From: Sphingobacteriales bacterium 16-39-50 | GTDB taxonomy: Bacteria > Bacteroidota > Bacteroidia > Sphingobacteriales > Sphingobacteriaceae | Assembly: GCA_002257025.1 (NCBI GenBank) | Contig: NCHA01000018.1 | Location: forward strand, 1 to 56,014 | Reading direction: 5' to 3' | DNA length: 56,014 bases | Shown here: piece after piece, positions 8,592 through 15,757 of the stretch | How the letters are laid out: every line of letters begins with the position of its first letter | How positions within the stretch are numbered: the stretch's first letter is position 1 | The notes under the pieces: model-generated | Seen by the model: the letters and a program-made list of their open reading frames with translations, nothing else | Databases searched by the model: none | What the model was told of the DNA's origin: nothing | Translations under genes and position numbers: made by a program

Positions 8592-9367
8592 TGAATATTG
8601 TCATTTTAGGCAGTGGCAATATAGCCACGCATTTAGGTCGTGCATTTAAAATGGCCGGGCAGGATATATCTCAGGTTTGGAGCCGCGATATAACCCACGC
8701 AAGCTCACTGGCAGATACTCTGGCAGCAGAAGCTATCGACAACATGTTTGATCTTGATCGCTCTGCCGACTTGTTTATCATCGCTGTTAAGGATGAAGCA
8801 ATTAGGGAAATTGCTCTTGAATTAAAGCTCAGTGATCAATTGCTTGTACATACATCCGGTTCAACCGGACTTTCTGCTCTGGAAGGAGCATCCACAAAAA
8901 TTGGTGTTTTTTACCCGCTGCAAACCTTTTCAAAGGCTAAATCGGTCGATTTCAGGCAGATTCCGATCATTATTGAAGCAAACAGCCCCGAAGTATTGTC
9001 AGGTATTCGGGCAATAGCCGATCGCTTATCAGAAAAAGCAATTGAATTAAATTCAGAACAACGTAAAATACTTCACGTTGCCGCTGTATTTGCCTGTAAT
9101 TTTACCAATCACCTCTTCGGACTCGCACAGGAATTACTGGAAGAAAAGGGCTTGGATTATGAACTGTTGAAGCCTCTGATTGAAGAAACTCTAAGTAAAA
9201 TTGAATTGAATGATCCTGTTTCTGTCCAGACAGGTCCGGCCATCAGGGATGATCAGGCTACTATTCAGTCGCACCTCGAACTTCTTAAACATAATCCCGC
9301 CTTATCAGAACTTTATACTAAACTTAGTCAAAGCATAGTCAATTTGCACAAGCGCTCACAGGGCTGA
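8591..9367 (+). CDS. Rossmann-fold/DUF2520 oxidoreductase-like protein
   Basis: A 258-residue protein with an N-terminal NAD(P)-binding Rossmann fold (MNIVILGSGNIATHLG, GxGxxA-type loop at 7-12) and a C-terminal all-helical DUF2520-type domain with HVAAVFACNFTNHL near residue 157. The family resembles F420-dependent/ketopantoate-type reductases; the substrate is not known. The start overlaps the ccmF stop by one base, implying translational coupling with cytochrome maturation, though this may only be operon economy. Confidence 0.85.
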   Translation: MNIVILGSGNIATHLGRAFKMAGQDISQVWSRDITHASSLADTLAAEAIDNMFDLDRSADLFIIAVKDEAIREIALELKLSDQLLVHTSGSTGLSALEGASTKIGVFYPLQTFSKAKSVDFRQIPIIIEANSPEVLSGIRAIADRLSEKAIELNSEQRKILHVAAVFACNFTNHLFGLAQELLEEKGLDYELLKPLIEETLSKIELNDPVSVQTGPAIRDDQATIQSHLELLKHNPALSELYTKLSQSIVNLHKRSQG

Positions 9368-9378
9368 GTTTAAAATGC

Positions 9379-9386
9379 TATTTTTG
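9379..9386 (+). promoter_or_regulatory. -7 box of a probable leaderless ferredoxin transcript
   Basis: TATTTTTG fits TAnnTTTG exactly, but no clear TTTG is seen about 19-21 bases upstream. The ATG of the ferredoxin lies only six bases downstream, so transcription would start at or next to the start codon. Confidence 0.45.
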
Positions 9387-9391
9387 CACTA

Positions 9392-9724
9392 ATGAACATT
9401 TTTAAATTAAAAATCAATTTTGAAGAGGCTTCAATGCCTGCAGTAGAGCTTCCGATAGCAGAAGGCGAATCAGTTCTTGATGTTTGTCTGGATAACGGGA
9501 TTGAATTACAACATAATTGCGGAGGCGTTTGCGGATGCAGTACCTGTCAGGTTTATGTTAATTTCGGGATGGATAATATTCAGGAAATATCCGATAAGGA
9601 AGAAGATTTTATCGATCGTGCGGTCAATCCAAGAATTAACTCCCGTCTGGGTTGTCAGTGTGTGTTAATAAACGGTGATATTGAGGTAACGCTTCCGGAT
9701 CAGAATCAGTTTTTAGGACATTAA
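9392..9724 (+). CDS. fdx: 2Fe-2S ferredoxin, ISC/adrenodoxin type
   Basis: A 110-residue ferredoxin with the ISC-type ligand pattern C-x5-C-x2-C-x35-C: Cys43, Cys49, Cys52 and Cys88 (NCGGVCGCSTC and RLGCQ). It supplies electrons to iron-sulfur cluster assembly. Two extra cysteines (47 and 90) sit among the ligands. IscX follows 16 bases downstream, which supports an iron-sulfur biogenesis role rather than a cytochrome P450 partner. Confidence 0.92.
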   Translation: MNIFKLKINFEEASMPAVELPIAEGESVLDVCLDNGIELQHNCGGVCGCSTCQVYVNFGMDNIQEISDKEEDFIDRAVNPRINSRLGCQCVLINGDIEVTLPDQNQFLGH

Positions 9725-9740
9725 AAATTATACAAGAGAA

Positions 9741-9983
9741 ATGGCGAAAGAAAGTTTTGAATTACCGATTTACTGGAATGACTATGAAGATATAGCTATG
9801 GGCCTTTATGAGAAATTTGGTGATGATTTCGGAGAATCTCAGATTTACAGAATACGTTTCACCGAACTTCTCGACTGGATTTTGAGTCTTCCAAATTTTG
9901 CAGGTACCCGCGAACAATCTAATGAAGGTCATCTGGAGCAAATCCAGACAGCCTGGGTTTACGAGTGGCGCGATAATCAATAG
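9741..9983 (+). CDS. iscX: iron-sulfur assembly protein IscX
   Basis: An 80-residue acidic protein matching IscX/YfhJ: an early tryptophan (YWNDYEDIA), the RFTELLDWI segment and a C-terminal EQIQTAWVYEW. IscX binds IscS and iron and modulates cluster assembly. It lies directly after the ISC ferredoxin, probably in one transcript. The family is usually about 66 residues; here the N-terminus is slightly longer. The other isc genes are not in this gene group; hscB is at 52427. Confidence 0.88.
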   Translation: MAKESFELPIYWNDYEDIAMGLYEKFGDDFGESQIYRIRFTELLDWILSLPNFAGTREQSNEGHLEQIQTAWVYEWRDNQ

Positions 9984-9984
9984 G

Positions 9985-10082
9985 AGGTCGGAAGACCGAA
10001 GTCTGAGGTCAGAAGTATGAAGTATGAAGTCTGATGTCAGACCTCCTACCTCCTACCTCCTACCTCCTACCTCGGACTTCAT
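9985..10082. repeat. word repeat between iscX and the KdsC-like gene
   Basis: First half: variants of GAAGTCTGA and GAAGTATGA (about 9985-10040). Second half: four to five tandem copies of CCTCCTA (about 10040-10075) ending in CTCGGACTTC. The first half (GAGGTCGGAAGACCGAAGTC) is roughly complementary to the second, so the RNA could fold into a long imperfect hairpin. Confidence 0.75.
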
Positions 10083-10099
10083 TCCCAAATTCTACTACC

Positions 10100-10630
10100 A
10101 TGTTCTTAGAAAAACTAAAGCATATTAAAGCATTTATCCTTGATGTTGATGGTGTCATGACCAATGGTATGCTATTGGTTACAGAGTCGGGTGAATTTTT
10201 GAGGCAGTTTAATATCAAAGATGGTTATGCCCTGCAACTGGCAGTTAAGCGGGGATTTAAGATAGCAGTTGTTTCCGGTGCAAGATCCAAAGGAGTAGAG
10301 CATCGCTTGAGAGGATTAGGCATTACAGATATTTTTCTCGGTTTGGATTCGAAAACTGCTGCTTATAACGAGTTCATGGAGAAGAATGGATTATTGCCTG
10401 AGCAGGTACTCTTTATGGGGGATGATATTCCCGATCTTGAGCTCATGAAGATGGCGGGTCTCGCAGTTTGTCCGGCTGATGCAGTTGAGGAGATCAAAGC
10501 TGCTGCCCAATATATTTCTCCAAAAAATGGTGGTGATTCATGCGTCAGGGATATCATTGAAAAAGTATTAAAGATTCAGAATTTATGGATCAGTGCAGAT
10601 CCTTCATCTGCTGACGGTAGCAAAATTTGA
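10100..10630 (+). CDS. kdsC: KdsC-like HAD phosphatase
   Basis: A 176-residue HAD-IIIA phosphatase of the KdsC/YrbI type, which hydrolyses 3-deoxy-D-manno-octulosonate 8-phosphate on the way to lipopolysaccharide Kdo. Motif I is DVDGVMTNG with Asp15 and Asp17; the C-terminal motif is GDDIPDLELM. No cap domain is present, as expected for this tetrameric class. The ATG at 10100 is chosen: an ATG at 10034 would add 22 residues translated from the intergenic word repeat. The true substrate could be another sugar phosphate. Confidence 0.88.
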   Translation: MFLEKLKHIKAFILDVDGVMTNGMLLVTESGEFLRQFNIKDGYALQLAVKRGFKIAVVSGARSKGVEHRLRGLGITDIFLGLDSKTAAYNEFMEKNGLLPEQVLFMGDDIPDLELMKMAGLAVCPADAVEEIKAAAQYISPKNGGDSCVRDIIEKVLKIQNLWISADPSSADGSKI

Positions 10631-10691
10631 TTATTTCCTTCAGCTTTAAACCTTTTGCTTTATTATCAATCAAAAGGGAAAACCAGCTAAT

Positions 10692-11057
10692 ATGAAAAGA
10701 TTAATTATGGCCATGGGATTGATTCTCTTTATGGCATCATTCGCCAAGGCACAGGGTGGCCGACAAATGGGTACACCTGATCAAAGAGCCGAGCGTCAGA
10801 TTGCCCAATTGGAAACTCTAAAGCTTTCAGCTGAACAAAAAACCAAACTAAAGGAAGTATTTATCTGGTCGGCAAAACGTGTTGACAGTGTAAGGACCAC
10901 TCTAACTGATGGCGGTGATTTCCAGGCTTTACGAGCTAAAATGGCACCTTTGCAGGCAGAAACCACAACAAAGGTGAATGCTTTACTGAATGATGAACAA
11001 AAGAAAGCCTACGAAGCTATTCTGGAAGAGCGTCGTGCGAGAATGAGGAATAACTAA
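10692..11057 (+). CDS. exported Spy/CpxP-like helical protein
   Basis: A 121-residue protein with a clear signal peptide ending in FAKAQ (about 1-21), then a charged helical body with an LSAEQKTKLKEV segment resembling the LTxxQ motif of Spy/CpxP periplasmic proteins, and a second NDEQKKAYEAI segment. Such proteins act as periplasmic chaperones or sensors in envelope stress. The match is by pattern and length only. The gap before it holds an imperfect hairpin (CCTTTTG 10651-10657, CAAAAGG 10671-10677). Confidence 0.75.
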   Translation: MKRLIMAMGLILFMASFAKAQGGRQMGTPDQRAERQIAQLETLKLSAEQKTKLKEVFIWSAKRVDSVRTTLTDGGDFQALRAKMAPLQAETTTKVNALLNDEQKKAYEAILEERRARMRNN

Positions 11058-11118
11058 TAAACCTATTTTGATTGAGTGGGAGATAGTTCAGGTTTTAATT
11101 GTACAGCCTCATGTTTTT

Positions 11119-11190
11119 AAACCCGATTGTAGCGGATACCGGCCTGTGCTTAAGGCCTGTGGAGTATGAGCGAAGAGCGGGGATACCTTT
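11119..11190 (+). ncRNA. candidate structured RNA resembling flavo-1
   Basis: A conserved-looking RNA-like segment: outer pairing ACCCG (11121-11125) with CGGGG near 11178, an inner stem GGCCT (11141-11145) with AGGCC (11153-11157), and asymmetric purine-rich strands TTGTAGCGGATACC and GGAGTATGAGCGAAGAG between. The layout and the GCGGA...AGCGAA strands recall the flavo-1 RNA motif of Bacteroidota as I remember it; strand is assumed from codirectional neighbours. It is followed by a strong terminator at 11307. No open frame of note lies in it. Confidence 0.42.
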
Positions 11191-11306
11191 AAAAAGAGCA
11201 CAGCAGCATATTTCCAAACGATAAAAACTTAATACAAGCGCAAAAAGAGCATTATAAACTATATTTATAAGGAGGAGCTCAGTTTAGGATACTTTTTCTA
11301 CATATT

Positions 11307-11330
11307 AAAGCGGCTTTTAGCCGCTTTTCT
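11307..11330 (+). terminator. rho-independent terminator before maf
   Basis: AAAGCGGC (11307-11314) pairs perfectly with GCCGCTTT (11320-11327) around loop TTTTA, followed by TCTTATTTTT. It ends the unit containing the Spy-like gene and the candidate RNA, 24 bases before the maf ATG. Confidence 0.85.
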
Positions 11331-11353
11331 TATTTTTGGCAAAGCCCAATCAG

Positions 11354-11929
11354 ATGATCAAACAATTTCCGCCAATTATCCTTGCTTCCAAATCACCGCG
11401 CAGACAAGAACTGCTAAAACTCATGGGATTTGATTTTCAGGTTGTTCTTAGGGAGGTGGATGAAAGTTATCCAGAAGGTCTATCGCCATCTGAAATAGCT
11501 GTTTACATATCCGAAAAGAAGGCAAGGGCCTTCGATCTGATGATTGAAAATGAGATCGTGATTACTGCAGACACAATTGTCTCGCTTGATGGCAACATTC
11601 TGGGTAAACCCGAAAATGAAGATCATGCATTTGAGATGCTTTCTGAATTATCGGGTAAAAGGCATGATGTGATTACAGGAGTAAGCCTGCTTAAGGATCA
11701 TAAGCTAAGCAGTTTCTACGAGCTTACAGAAGTGTTCTTTAAGGAGATCAGTGCTGAGCAGATACGATATTATATTAATACCTGTCAGCCGATGGATAAA
11801 GCAGGAGCTTATGGCATTCAGGAATGGATAGGATTGGTAGCAGTTGATAGGATCAATGGCTCTTACAGTAATGTAGTAGGCCTTCCTACTCATCGTCTTT
11901 ACGCTGAGCTGTGTAAGTTGTCTGAATAA
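11354..11929 (+). CDS. maf: Maf-like nucleotide pyrophosphatase
   Basis: A 191-residue Maf protein, a cytoplasmic pyrophosphatase for dTTP/UTP and modified nucleotides. Seen: the N-terminal ASKSPRRQELL loop that binds phosphates, VITADTIVS with the catalytic Asp, and GAYGIQEW near residue 150. The ATG at 11354 gives the family's usual N-terminus; a TTG at 11336 would lie at the end of the upstream terminator. It converges on ppx. Confidence 0.92.
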   Translation: MIKQFPPIILASKSPRRQELLKLMGFDFQVVLREVDESYPEGLSPSEIAVYISEKKARAFDLMIENEIVITADTIVSLDGNILGKPENEDHAFEMLSELSGKRHDVITGVSLLKDHKLSSFYELTEVFFKEISAEQIRYYINTCQPMDKAGAYGIQEWIGLVAVDRINGSYSNVVGLPTHRLYAELCKLSE

Positions 11930-12157
11930 TTAACGTGAACTCGGCCTAATATCTAAAAACCACATACCTGCCTGCCGGCAGTTAGGGAAACATAGCATTT
12001 TATAGCTTATAACCTACATTTTAGACACAGATAGCCTTGAAGCTTCACTTCAATCTATGTGATATACGATCTATGTTTCCTTTAAAGCATAATAAATTCA
12101 ATCTATGTGGTTAAATATTAATCTTCAGATAGTTTAATATCGAACTCACGTTAATTA
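11928..12157. repeat. long imperfect palindrome between maf and ppx
   Basis: The gap between the convergent genes is almost one inverted repeat. AATTAACGTGA at the left end mirrors TCACGTTAATT at the right end; ACCACATA (11958-11966) mirrors TATGTGGT (about 12104-12111); GGGAAACATAG mirrors CTATGTTTCC inside. CTGCCGGCAG (11972-11981) is an inner palindrome. It may act as a bidirectional terminator or be a decayed mobile palindrome. Confidence 0.6.
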
Positions 12158-13080
12158 GAATTTCTATTTTTTATGAATTCAAATAACAGGCCTTCTTTCA
12201 GTGAATAAGTAGACAATTTAAGTGCTTTAAAAGCAAACTGATTCAGGACATACTTTGTGACCAGGGTGGACATTACGATCATATCAACCCTGACAGGAAT
12301 AATCGCAGCATTACTGCTGCGTTCTGCATTTGAGCTTTTCAAAATGAGCTCGGATACTCTTGCAAAATCCCTTAATTCAATCTTTGTTTCAGGGTTTTCA
12401 AAACTGGCCTTAAATTGGGGGTTAATAAGTGCTGCAAAAGTTTCAAATGCACCTGCCGAACCAATGAGTAGTTCGGGTTTGTGAATTTTAACTTGATTTT
12501 TGAGTTCCAAAAGCGTACTCTCCAGATATAAATTCAGTTCATTTATATCCGCTTCAGAAATGGGGTCCGAATGATGAAACTGTTCCATGAGCCGGGCTGC
12601 ACCGATGTCATAACTCCTTTTCCAGAAAACTTCTTCTTGATCACAGATGATAAATTCAACGCTTCCACCGCCTAGGTCAATGATCAGACATTTTTTATCA
12701 TCCATGCTAATTGCAGTGCTGACAGCAATGTAAATCAGTTCTGCTTCGCGCTCTCCTGAAATAATTTCCGGTATAATTCCTGTTTCTGATATGATTTTTT
12801 CCAAAAACTCTGTCCCGTTGCTGGCAGTCCGGAGTGCTGAGGTTGCAGCAGCCCTGAACAGCTTAACCTGATACTGATCTATTAATTTTTTAAATTGTTT
12901 GAGTGCTGAAAGTCCACGATCAAAAGCTGCCTCGCTGATATAGCCTTTTTCAATTCCACCTTCACCCAACTTTACAGCAATACTCTCCTCAAAAACAAGC
13001 ACAGGCGCATTATCAATGATTTTTGCAATCAATAATTGAAAAGTATTGGTGCCCAGATCGAAGATTGCAATGGAACTCAT
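12151..13080 (-). CDS. ppx: Ppx/GppA-family exopolyphosphatase
   Basis: A 309-residue protein of the actin-like Ppx/GppA phosphatase family, which degrades polyphosphate or hydrolyses pppGpp. Phosphate-binding motifs are FDLGTNTFQLLIA (near residue 7) and IDLGGGSVEFI (near 138), with SGEREAELIY between. The length fits the short, two-domain form lacking the HD domain of the E. coli enzymes. Which of the two substrates is used cannot be told from the motifs. Confidence 0.88.
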   Translation of the reverse strand: MSSIAIFDLGTNTFQLLIAKIIDNAPVLVFEESIAVKLGEGGIEKGYISEAAFDRGLSALKQFKKLIDQYQVKLFRAAATSALRTASNGTEFLEKIISETGIIPEIISGEREAELIYIAVSTAISMDDKKCLIIDLGGGSVEFIICDQEEVFWKRSYDIGAARLMEQFHHSDPISEADINELNLYLESTLLELKNQVKIHKPELLIGSAGAFETFAALINPQFKASFENPETKIELRDFARVSELILKSSNAERSSNAAIIPVRVDMIVMSTLVTKYVLNQFAFKALKLSTYSLKEGLLFEFIKNRNSN

Positions 13081-13085
13081 TTCTT

Positions 13086-13256
13086 GGAGTTATAAGTTGT
13101 AGGTTTTAAGTTATAAGTAATAAGTTTTAAAAGGAGACCTGTTAACTTTAACTTTGACCTTTCTGCTATCCAATTTAAGCTTTTCACTAAAAGCACTTGA
13201 TTTTATCTTAACCAGTGTTAATACTTATAACCTACAACTTATTACTTACAACTTAT
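13086..13256. repeat. word repeat upstream of ppx, inverted halves
   Basis: Left part (13088-13130) repeats GTTATAAG/TTAAGTTATAAGTAATAAG words; right part (13218-13256) has ACTTATAACCTACAACTTATTACTTACAACTTATT, the complementary words in opposite order. The two halves flank about 85 bases of unique DNA and could base-pair. The right half runs into the stop codon of the ABC permease gene. Confidence 0.7.
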
Positions 13257-14557
13257 TCTTTATACATAAACCATTTTCCCAACTCCGCAAAACTTACCTT
13301 TTTGCCATACATTAGAATACCTACGCGATAGATTCGTGATGCTACCCAGGTGGTGAATATAAATCCGCCTATAAGCAGCACTATAGACAATGCCAGCTCC
13401 CAGTTTGGTACTCCGAAAGGTAATCTAACCATCATGGCGATTGGGGAGGTGAATGGAATAATACTCAACCAGAAAGAGAGACTACTGTCGGGATTATTAA
13501 CAATAAAACTGAATGACATGATATAGGTAAACAGCAGTGGCAGGGTAATGGGTAGCATAAATTGCTGAGTTTCGGTATCACTGTCTACGGCAGAACCTAC
13601 TGCTGCAAAAAGAGCACTATACAACATGTATCCGCCAAGAAAGAAAATAATAAAGACAGGAAGAATGTAGGTCCAGTTAACGGTTTGAACAGCCTTGATG
13701 ATGTCCATTCCGGGACCGTCATTACTTGGAGCAGCAGCCTGTTTGTTTATGGGCATTTCAGATTTTATCTGTTCCATTTTGCCTTTAAATATGATCTGAC
13801 TGGCCACTGTCATCAAGCCTATCGAAAGGGTGATCCAGAGCAGGAACTGTGTCAAACCTACCAGCCCGATTCCGATTATCTTTCCCATCATCAGCTGAAA
13901 CGGTTTTACGGATGAAATGACAACCTCAACAATTCTGCTGGTTTTTTCTTCAATAATCCCCCGCATTACCTGAATTCCATAAATGAAAAGTGACATATAG
14001 ATCAGAATAGCCGCGGCAAAACCCACGGCCATTGCTGCGCCTGAGCTACTGTCTTTTTCTCCTTCGAGGGTTAATTCTTTCGAAACGACAGATAATTTCG
14101 GTTTTATTTTATCGAGTGTAAGGGCATCAATTCCGGCATCTGCGAGAAGTTTGGTCCGCATCTGATCGTTCAACTGGTTTTCTATCGTGCTAATCACAGA
14201 AAGTCCTGCTTTTTTCTGGGAGAACATTTCAATCGTGCCTCCGCTGGCAATATCCGCCGGAATATAGAGCACAAATGCATCTTCGTTTTTAATAACTTTC
14301 TGTTTAGCCTCTGACAGTGTGAGTTCGGATTTGCTAAACGTAGCTGATTTTTTATTTTCGAGACCTTTATTGAATATTCCGCTATCATCAATAACTTCCA
14401 CTGCGGGGATATTGTCGCCACCTTTCATCGATAGTGCAAAAATCAGGGCGTACATCCCAATGATTAACATGGGTACAAGAAAGGTCATGATCAGAAATGA
14501 CTTCTTTTTTACCCTGCTGAAATATTCTCTTTTTATAATGAGTAGGATCTTGTTCAT
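13253..14557 (-). CDS. ABC-2 type exporter permease, NatB-like
   Basis: A 434-residue ABC-2 permease: a cytoplasmic KREYFSRVKKKSF start, one membrane helix (about 20-42), a long extracytoplasmic domain (about 45-175), then five or six more helices. This is the NatB/YhaP layout (Na+ or drug efflux). The matching ATPase lies seven bases upstream in the same operon. The exported substrate is unknown. Confidence 0.88.
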   Translation of the reverse strand: MNKILLIIKREYFSRVKKKSFLIMTFLVPMLIIGMYALIFALSMKGGDNIPAVEVIDDSGIFNKGLENKKSATFSKSELTLSEAKQKVIKNEDAFVLYIPADIASGGTIEMFSQKKAGLSVISTIENQLNDQMRTKLLADAGIDALTLDKIKPKLSVVSKELTLEGEKDSSSGAAMAVGFAAAILIYMSLFIYGIQVMRGIIEEKTSRIVEVVISSVKPFQLMMGKIIGIGLVGLTQFLLWITLSIGLMTVASQIIFKGKMEQIKSEMPINKQAAAPSNDGPGMDIIKAVQTVNWTYILPVFIIFFLGGYMLYSALFAAVGSAVDSDTETQQFMLPITLPLLFTYIMSFSFIVNNPDSSLSFWLSIIPFTSPIAMMVRLPFGVPNWELALSIVLLIGGFIFTTWVASRIYRVGILMYGKKVSFAELGKWFMYKE

Positions 14558-14564
14558 TTTCTGA

Positions 14565-15461
14565 TTAGTTTTTTACGTTTTGAATGAAAATGTCGTTCAT
14601 GCTGGGCACAATTTCAGTCAGCTCGGTGACCTGTACCTGTGGGATTAAGAACTTCAATACATCATTTGAAGAATAACCCGGATTGATTTGAATCGTCAGT
14701 TGCGTGACTTCCTCATCTTTCTTTTCCTCATTGATGTTAAATAAGGGAGTTTCAACCGGATTGAGAATTCCTGAATAAGCTATTCTGTAGGTATTATTTC
14801 TGTAAAGATTCTTAATATCCTTCACCTTCCCATCAAGAATTTTCTTCGATTTATGGATCAGGGCAATGCTGTCGCATAATTGCTCTACGGATTCCATCCG
14901 GTGGGTTGAAAAGATAATAGTAGCACCTTTTTGGTTTAATTCCAGGATCTCATTGGTTATTAACTGGGCATTTACCGGATCAAATCCGGAAAATGGCTCA
15001 TCCAAAATGATGAGTTCAGGATCATGAACAACCGTAGCAATAAACTGTACCTTTTGTTGCATGCCCTTGCTCAAATCTTCTACCTTTTTATTCCACCAGC
15101 TCTGAATACCCATTTTCTCAAACCAGTATCTGATCCTTGCTGTTGCATCAGTCTTTGATAGGCCTTTTAGCTGTGCCAGGTACAGCATTTGTTCACCAAT
15201 CTCCATTTTTTTATACAGACCCCGTTCTTCGGGCAGGTACCCTATTTTAGAAATATGGGATGGATTGAGCTTTTCACCATTCAAAAATATTTCGCCCTGA
15301 TCTGGTGCAGTAATCTGATTGATAATTCGGATCAATGAGGTTTTCCCGGCACCATTCGGACCCAGCAATCCGAAAACTGAGCCCTTTTCGATTTCGATCG
15401 AGACATTGTCTAAGGCCCTGTGATTAGCATATTGTTTTACTATATTTCTGATGCTCAGCAT
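14565..15461 (-). CDS. ABC exporter ATP-binding protein, NatA-like
   Basis: A 298-residue ABC ATPase: Walker A GPNGAGKT (34-41), signature LSKGMQQKV, Walker B LIILDEPFSGFDP and an H-loop STHRMES. The C-terminal 80 residues form the extra domain typical of the NatA/YhaQ branch. It powers the permease encoded just downstream. No promoter box of convincing quality was seen directly upstream. Confidence 0.92.
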   Translation of the reverse strand: MLSIRNIVKQYANHRALDNVSIEIEKGSVFGLLGPNGAGKTSLIRIINQITAPDQGEIFLNGEKLNPSHISKIGYLPEERGLYKKMEIGEQMLYLAQLKGLSKTDATARIRYWFEKMGIQSWWNKKVEDLSKGMQQKVQFIATVVHDPELIILDEPFSGFDPVNAQLITNEILELNQKGATIIFSTHRMESVEQLCDSIALIHKSKKILDGKVKDIKNLYRNNTYRIAYSGILNPVETPLFNINEEKKDEEVTQLTIQINPGYSSNDVLKFLIPQVQVTELTEIVPSMNDIFIQNVKN

Positions 15462-15757
15462 ATTGTTGGGTTAATTATAATTAGAGGAAATTCTATTGAT
15501 TTTGTTACAGATTTTCATGCCTGAATCTTTTCATCTCCTTTGTTGCATCTATTGAATTTCTAACTAATTCAGGACTTATTGCACAATTCTTTATCAGGTA
15601 TTTTAAAGATAATGCAAAATTTGCTTTCCTGTATTTTTCGAAATAAATAGCTTGATAGGACCCTTTGAATCAAAGGTATTTTAATGATAGTTACCGAAAT
15701 AAAAACTTACCCGCTTTTTTAATATTGGAATTTATATCTTTAAGATAAAGACATTCA
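15462..15757. other. divergent intergenic region, 296 bases
   Basis: AT-rich spacer between the minus-strand ABC operon and the plus-strand cytochrome cluster. The only structure seen is the palindrome CCTTTGAATCAAAGG (15662-15676), a possible operator. TATATCTTTAAG shortly before the next ATG is a weak -7-like match. No gene is apparent. Confidence 0.5.

Noticed and set aside
10037..10075. Tandem CCTCCTA copies as a CRISPR-like array
   Set aside because: The units are seven to eight bases with no spacers, so it is a simple word repeat and not CRISPR.
10034..10099. N-terminal extension of the KdsC-like protein
   Set aside because: The extra 22 residues come from the intergenic repeat and the family starts at the ATG at 10100.
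15662..15676. CCTTTGAATCAAAGG palindrome as a definite operator of the cytochrome cluster
   Set aside because: A single short palindrome in AT-rich DNA, far from any clear promoter; kept only as a note in the spacer entry.
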